Assembly: GCA_029940345.1 (NCBI GenBank)
Contig: JAOZRC010000293.1
Location: forward strand, 1-5,799
Direction of reading: 5' to 3'
Length of the DNA stretch: 5,799 bases
Origin: Desulfobacterales bacterium
GTDB taxonomy: Bacteria > Desulfobacterota > Desulfobacteria > Desulfobacterales > JAUCGF01
This document shows, one piece after another, positions 3,691-5,799 of this stretch. A program made the position numbers and the translations under genes. The notes beneath the pieces were generated by a model. That model ran no database searches and had not been told where the DNA came from. It saw only the letters and a list, made by a program, of their open reading frames with translations. Every line of letters begins with the position of its first letter. Position 1 is the stretch's first letter.

Positions 3691-5672
3691 GGCTGGCCAG
3701 AATACGGATCAGCGGTGACCTCAACAAAACGATTTTGCTTAAGCTGAAGTATAAACAACTGTTTATGCACTTCGCCGGTATCATCAAATGAGGTTGATCC
3801 GGTCACGCCTTGAAAAGCGTTGAGATTCATCAAACCGTATTTAATCGAGCTTCGATAGATAAGATTGGGACGGCTTATGATATGGAACAAAATCATAGCG
3901 GTGTCATAAGATATGGCGGCCATAAAATCGGGTGTGGCCTGAAATGTATCTTCATATTGTCCCGCAAAGTTTCGGACGTTGCTTGAATCGCTTTCAGCAA
4001 AGAAACCCGTTACACAAATGGCACCCTGCGCGTATCGTTGCGCCCTGCGGATTAAAGCGTCCGAATGCCACAAATTGGTGCCAATCAGATAGACGTTTTC
4101 AATATCATGATAGGCCAATTGAGGTAAGATAAGCCCTACCTTTTTAGGTGCATCGGGAATAAAAATAGCTTCAAAACCAAATGGGGGAATCAATTCAGCG
4201 ACTTCAACGCCATCTTCCCATCCTTCCTTAATTGGCGTAAAATTGCCAGATGGCTTTTCTTCAAGGTATTCCGGAACTTTATAGCGGCCTTCCGCCAGTT
4301 TTTTTATCGGGCCGGTAAAGTCGGTCTGATCGGTCTGATAGGCTTCAACACCCACAACCCGCCCGCCTTGAGCATTTAATTCATCCCAAAAAAGGTTCAT
4401 AAAGGTGCTGCCGTAATTTTCATTGGGATAGAGAATGGCGAAGCGTTTCACCCGGAGCGTATTTAGTGCGAAGGACACCAAACTTTTCGCTTGCATTTGC
4501 GGGGTGATGAAATTTCGGAAAACCCAGTCACCGATTGACGGAATTTGTTTTTTCTGAGTCAACGCAATAATCGGAATACCCGCGGCCTGCGCTTCGATTG
4601 CGGCGGCTTCGGCAGCAACAATGGGGCCGATAATGGCTGCGGCCCCCTGCTTGACAAGCTCCCGCACGGCACGGACCGTTTGTTCCGAATCAGAACCGGT
4701 GTCTTTGATAATGATCCGAATTTTCAGGTCAGGCCTTTGGATGGCGGACTGCTCCAAAGCAAGTTGAACGCCGTTTAGCGCTTTTTGACCGTATAATTTA
4801 TACCGGCCACTCAACGGAAGTAAACAGCCGACCGTGTAACGCTCATAAGCAGGTTTGTTTTTAATTTCCTCCAACACTTTCCGGGCTTCGGCGGAATGCT
4901 CATGGTTAGGAAATCTTTGGATCAGGGTGGAAATGATATCAATCGCTTGTTCATAGCGTCCTTCATTCACCTGATTCTTTCCCAGTTGAAACAAAAGATA
5001 GCCGCCCGCAATATTATCTTGAAGACGGGGCAATAAGATAGCCATATCATCCGAACTCAATTGCCGCAGCGCTTCTTTTAACTTAACGACGATTTTTTTC
5101 CTGGCCTCTCCTTGGGCCAAGTCTGTCGCCTGGCCATAATAGTAAATCGCGTCTTGAAGATACCCGATCGCCGTATAGGTGTTTCCTAAAAGAACATAAA
5201 GACGAATCCGCTGATTTGTCGTGATATCACGTGCCAGAACAACCTCTGCCTGATCAATGATTTCCTGATATTGTGCTTTTTGATAGAGGATAGTCAAACG
5301 TCGGATCATCACCTCAGATACCAAGGGGCTGTCAGAGTAAGTGGTGATTAATTGTTCAAAACTTCTGAGCGCCCTGGCGCTGTCCCCCATGGTCTTGTAA
5401 ATCGAACCCATTTGCAGTAATGCCAAAGCCGCTTTGGCACCGTTGGGAAAGTCCGCAAGGTATTTGCGATATAAAATCAATGCTTGGGAATACGCTTGAT
5501 TGTCAAAAAATTGTTCCGCATCAGCGAAAAGCGCTTCCCCCTGTTTGTTCATTTGATAGGTGTCAGGCGGTTCAATCGGTATGGGTGTTGTGGATGTAAC
5601 AACTATTTTGGGACCACAACTTAACAAAAAAAGTAAGGCGATGCCGGATATGATTCGATAACTTGTTTTCAT
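3687..5672 (-). CDS. TPR plus periplasmic-binding-protein-fold lipoprotein (penicillin-binding protein activator/LpoA-like)
   Basis: I start the 661-residue protein at ATG 5672 because it gives a clean lipoprotein signal: MKTSYR, a hydrophobic core, lipobox LLSC with Cys19, then Gly. The frame extends upstream to a TTG at 5738, but those 22 residues would bury the signal. No strong Shine-Dalgarno precedes the ATG. After a Pro/Thr linker, residues about 40-270 are TPR or Sel1-like helical repeats (GEALFADAEQFFDNQAYSQALILYRKYLADFPN; GSIYKTMGDSARALRSFEQLI). Residues about 280-661 form a type 1 periplasmic binding fold (Peripla_BP_6/LivK-like): VGCLLPLSGRYKLYGQKALNG, AAAIIGPI, FAILYPNENYGS, FEAIFIPDAPKKVGLILPQL and GTNLWHS. 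This order matches LpoA, which activates class A penicillin-binding proteins, but amino-acid sensing or transport is also possible. The next gene, waaA, overlaps it by 4 bases. Confidence 0.85.
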   Translation of the reverse strand: MKTSYRIISGIALLFLLSCGPKIVVTSTTPIPIEPPDTYQMNKQGEALFADAEQFFDNQAYSQALILYRKYLADFPNGAKAALALLQMGSIYKTMGDSARALRSFEQLITTYSDSPLVSEVMIRRLTILYQKAQYQEIIDQAEVVLARDITTNQRIRLYVLLGNTYTAIGYLQDAIYYYGQATDLAQGEARKKIVVKLKEALRQLSSDDMAILLPRLQDNIAGGYLLFQLGKNQVNEGRYEQAIDIISTLIQRFPNHEHSAEARKVLEEIKNKPAYERYTVGCLLPLSGRYKLYGQKALNGVQLALEQSAIQRPDLKIRIIIKDTGSDSEQTVRAVRELVKQGAAAIIGPIVAAEAAAIEAQAAGIPIIALTQKKQIPSIGDWVFRNFITPQMQAKSLVSFALNTLRVKRFAILYPNENYGSTFMNLFWDELNAQGGRVVGVEAYQTDQTDFTGPIKKLAEGRYKVPEYLEEKPSGNFTPIKEGWEDGVEVAELIPPFGFEAIFIPDAPKKVGLILPQLAYHDIENVYLIGTNLWHSDALIRRAQRYAQGAICVTGFFAESDSSNVRNFAGQYEDTFQATPDFMAAISYDTAMILFHIISRPNLIYRSSIKYGLMNLNAFQGVTGSTSFDDTGEVHKQLFILQLKQNRFVEVTADPYSGQP

Positions 5673-5738
5673 AGCAATAAAGGATTCAATATTCCAATTT
5701 TGGTTTTTTCCAAGTAACACCCACAAGTTGCATCTCAA

Positions 5739-5792
5739 ACTCCGGATGAAGAAGTTAGGAACGGGGACGAAATAACTTACCCATTCCGGAGT
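5739..5792. repeat. Hairpin-forming inverted repeat upstream of the LpoA-like gene
   Basis: ACTCCGGATG (5739-5748) pairs with CATTCCGGAGT (5782-5792, one-base bulge). Inside, AAGTTA (5752-5757) pairs with TAACTT (5773-5778). This gives a two-part stem about 67 bases upstream of the chosen ATG in the minus direction. It has no U-tract on the minus strand directly after it, so it is a poor intrinsic terminator. It could be a leader hairpin or a short palindromic repeat. The right edge of the window prevents judging its context. Confidence 0.4.
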
Positions 5793-5799
5793 GCAAACA

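Noticed and set aside
5673..5738. TTG at 5738 as the start of the LpoA-like gene, adding 22 residues
   Set aside because: It would place a non-signal segment before a textbook lipoprotein signal peptide; ATG 5672 is far more plausible.

Overview
The window comes from a Gram-negative (two-membrane) bacterium of roughly mid-40s GC by eye. It carries a Kdo transferase for lipid A, two outer-membrane-type lipoproteins and a secreted choice-of-anchor D repeat protein. That mix fits the Calditrichota/KSB1-like part of the FCB group, Desulfobacterota or similar poorly cultured lineages. No marker here fixes the phylum, so this is inference only.

Layout. Positions 1-342 (+) hold the 3' end of a secreted repeat protein that runs off the left edge. 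Its last repeat is broken by an apparent one-base frameshift, and the domain's final strand can be read in another frame to a stop at 473-475. Positions 476-1610 contain no convincing intact gene. They form an insertion graveyard in a convergent (3'-to-3') intergenic region. In order it holds: an unrecognised minus-strand ORF fragment; a 77-bp inverted-repeat element; the C-terminal half of a TM2-domain gene directly after it; a large decayed inverted repeat (about 1045-1443) with a 114-bp MITE-like element nested inside and flanked by an exact 8-bp duplication; a sigma70-type promoter with an overlapping palindrome; and a 24-codon remnant of an Rpn/PDDEXK_2 nuclease-transposase.

Positions 1611-5672 hold three minus-strand genes, probably one transcription unit read right to left. 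The first is a 661-residue lipoprotein with TPRs and a periplasmic-binding-protein fold (penicillin-binding-protein-activator/LpoA-like). The second is waaA, joined to it by an ATGA stop/start overlap. The third, after a 115-bp spacer built of ATTCAAC-type repeats, is a 216-residue glycine-zipper lipoprotein with a long coiled coil and a strong Shine-Dalgarno. All three point to envelope building: LPS core assembly, peptidoglycan-synthase control or ligand sensing, and an outer-membrane lipoprotein. Upstream of the first gene, at the right edge, lies a hairpin-forming inverted repeat.

I see no complete new defence or regulatory system. The strongest undescribed signals are the nested, dateable mobile-element remnants at 779-1443 and the gene fragments they border.
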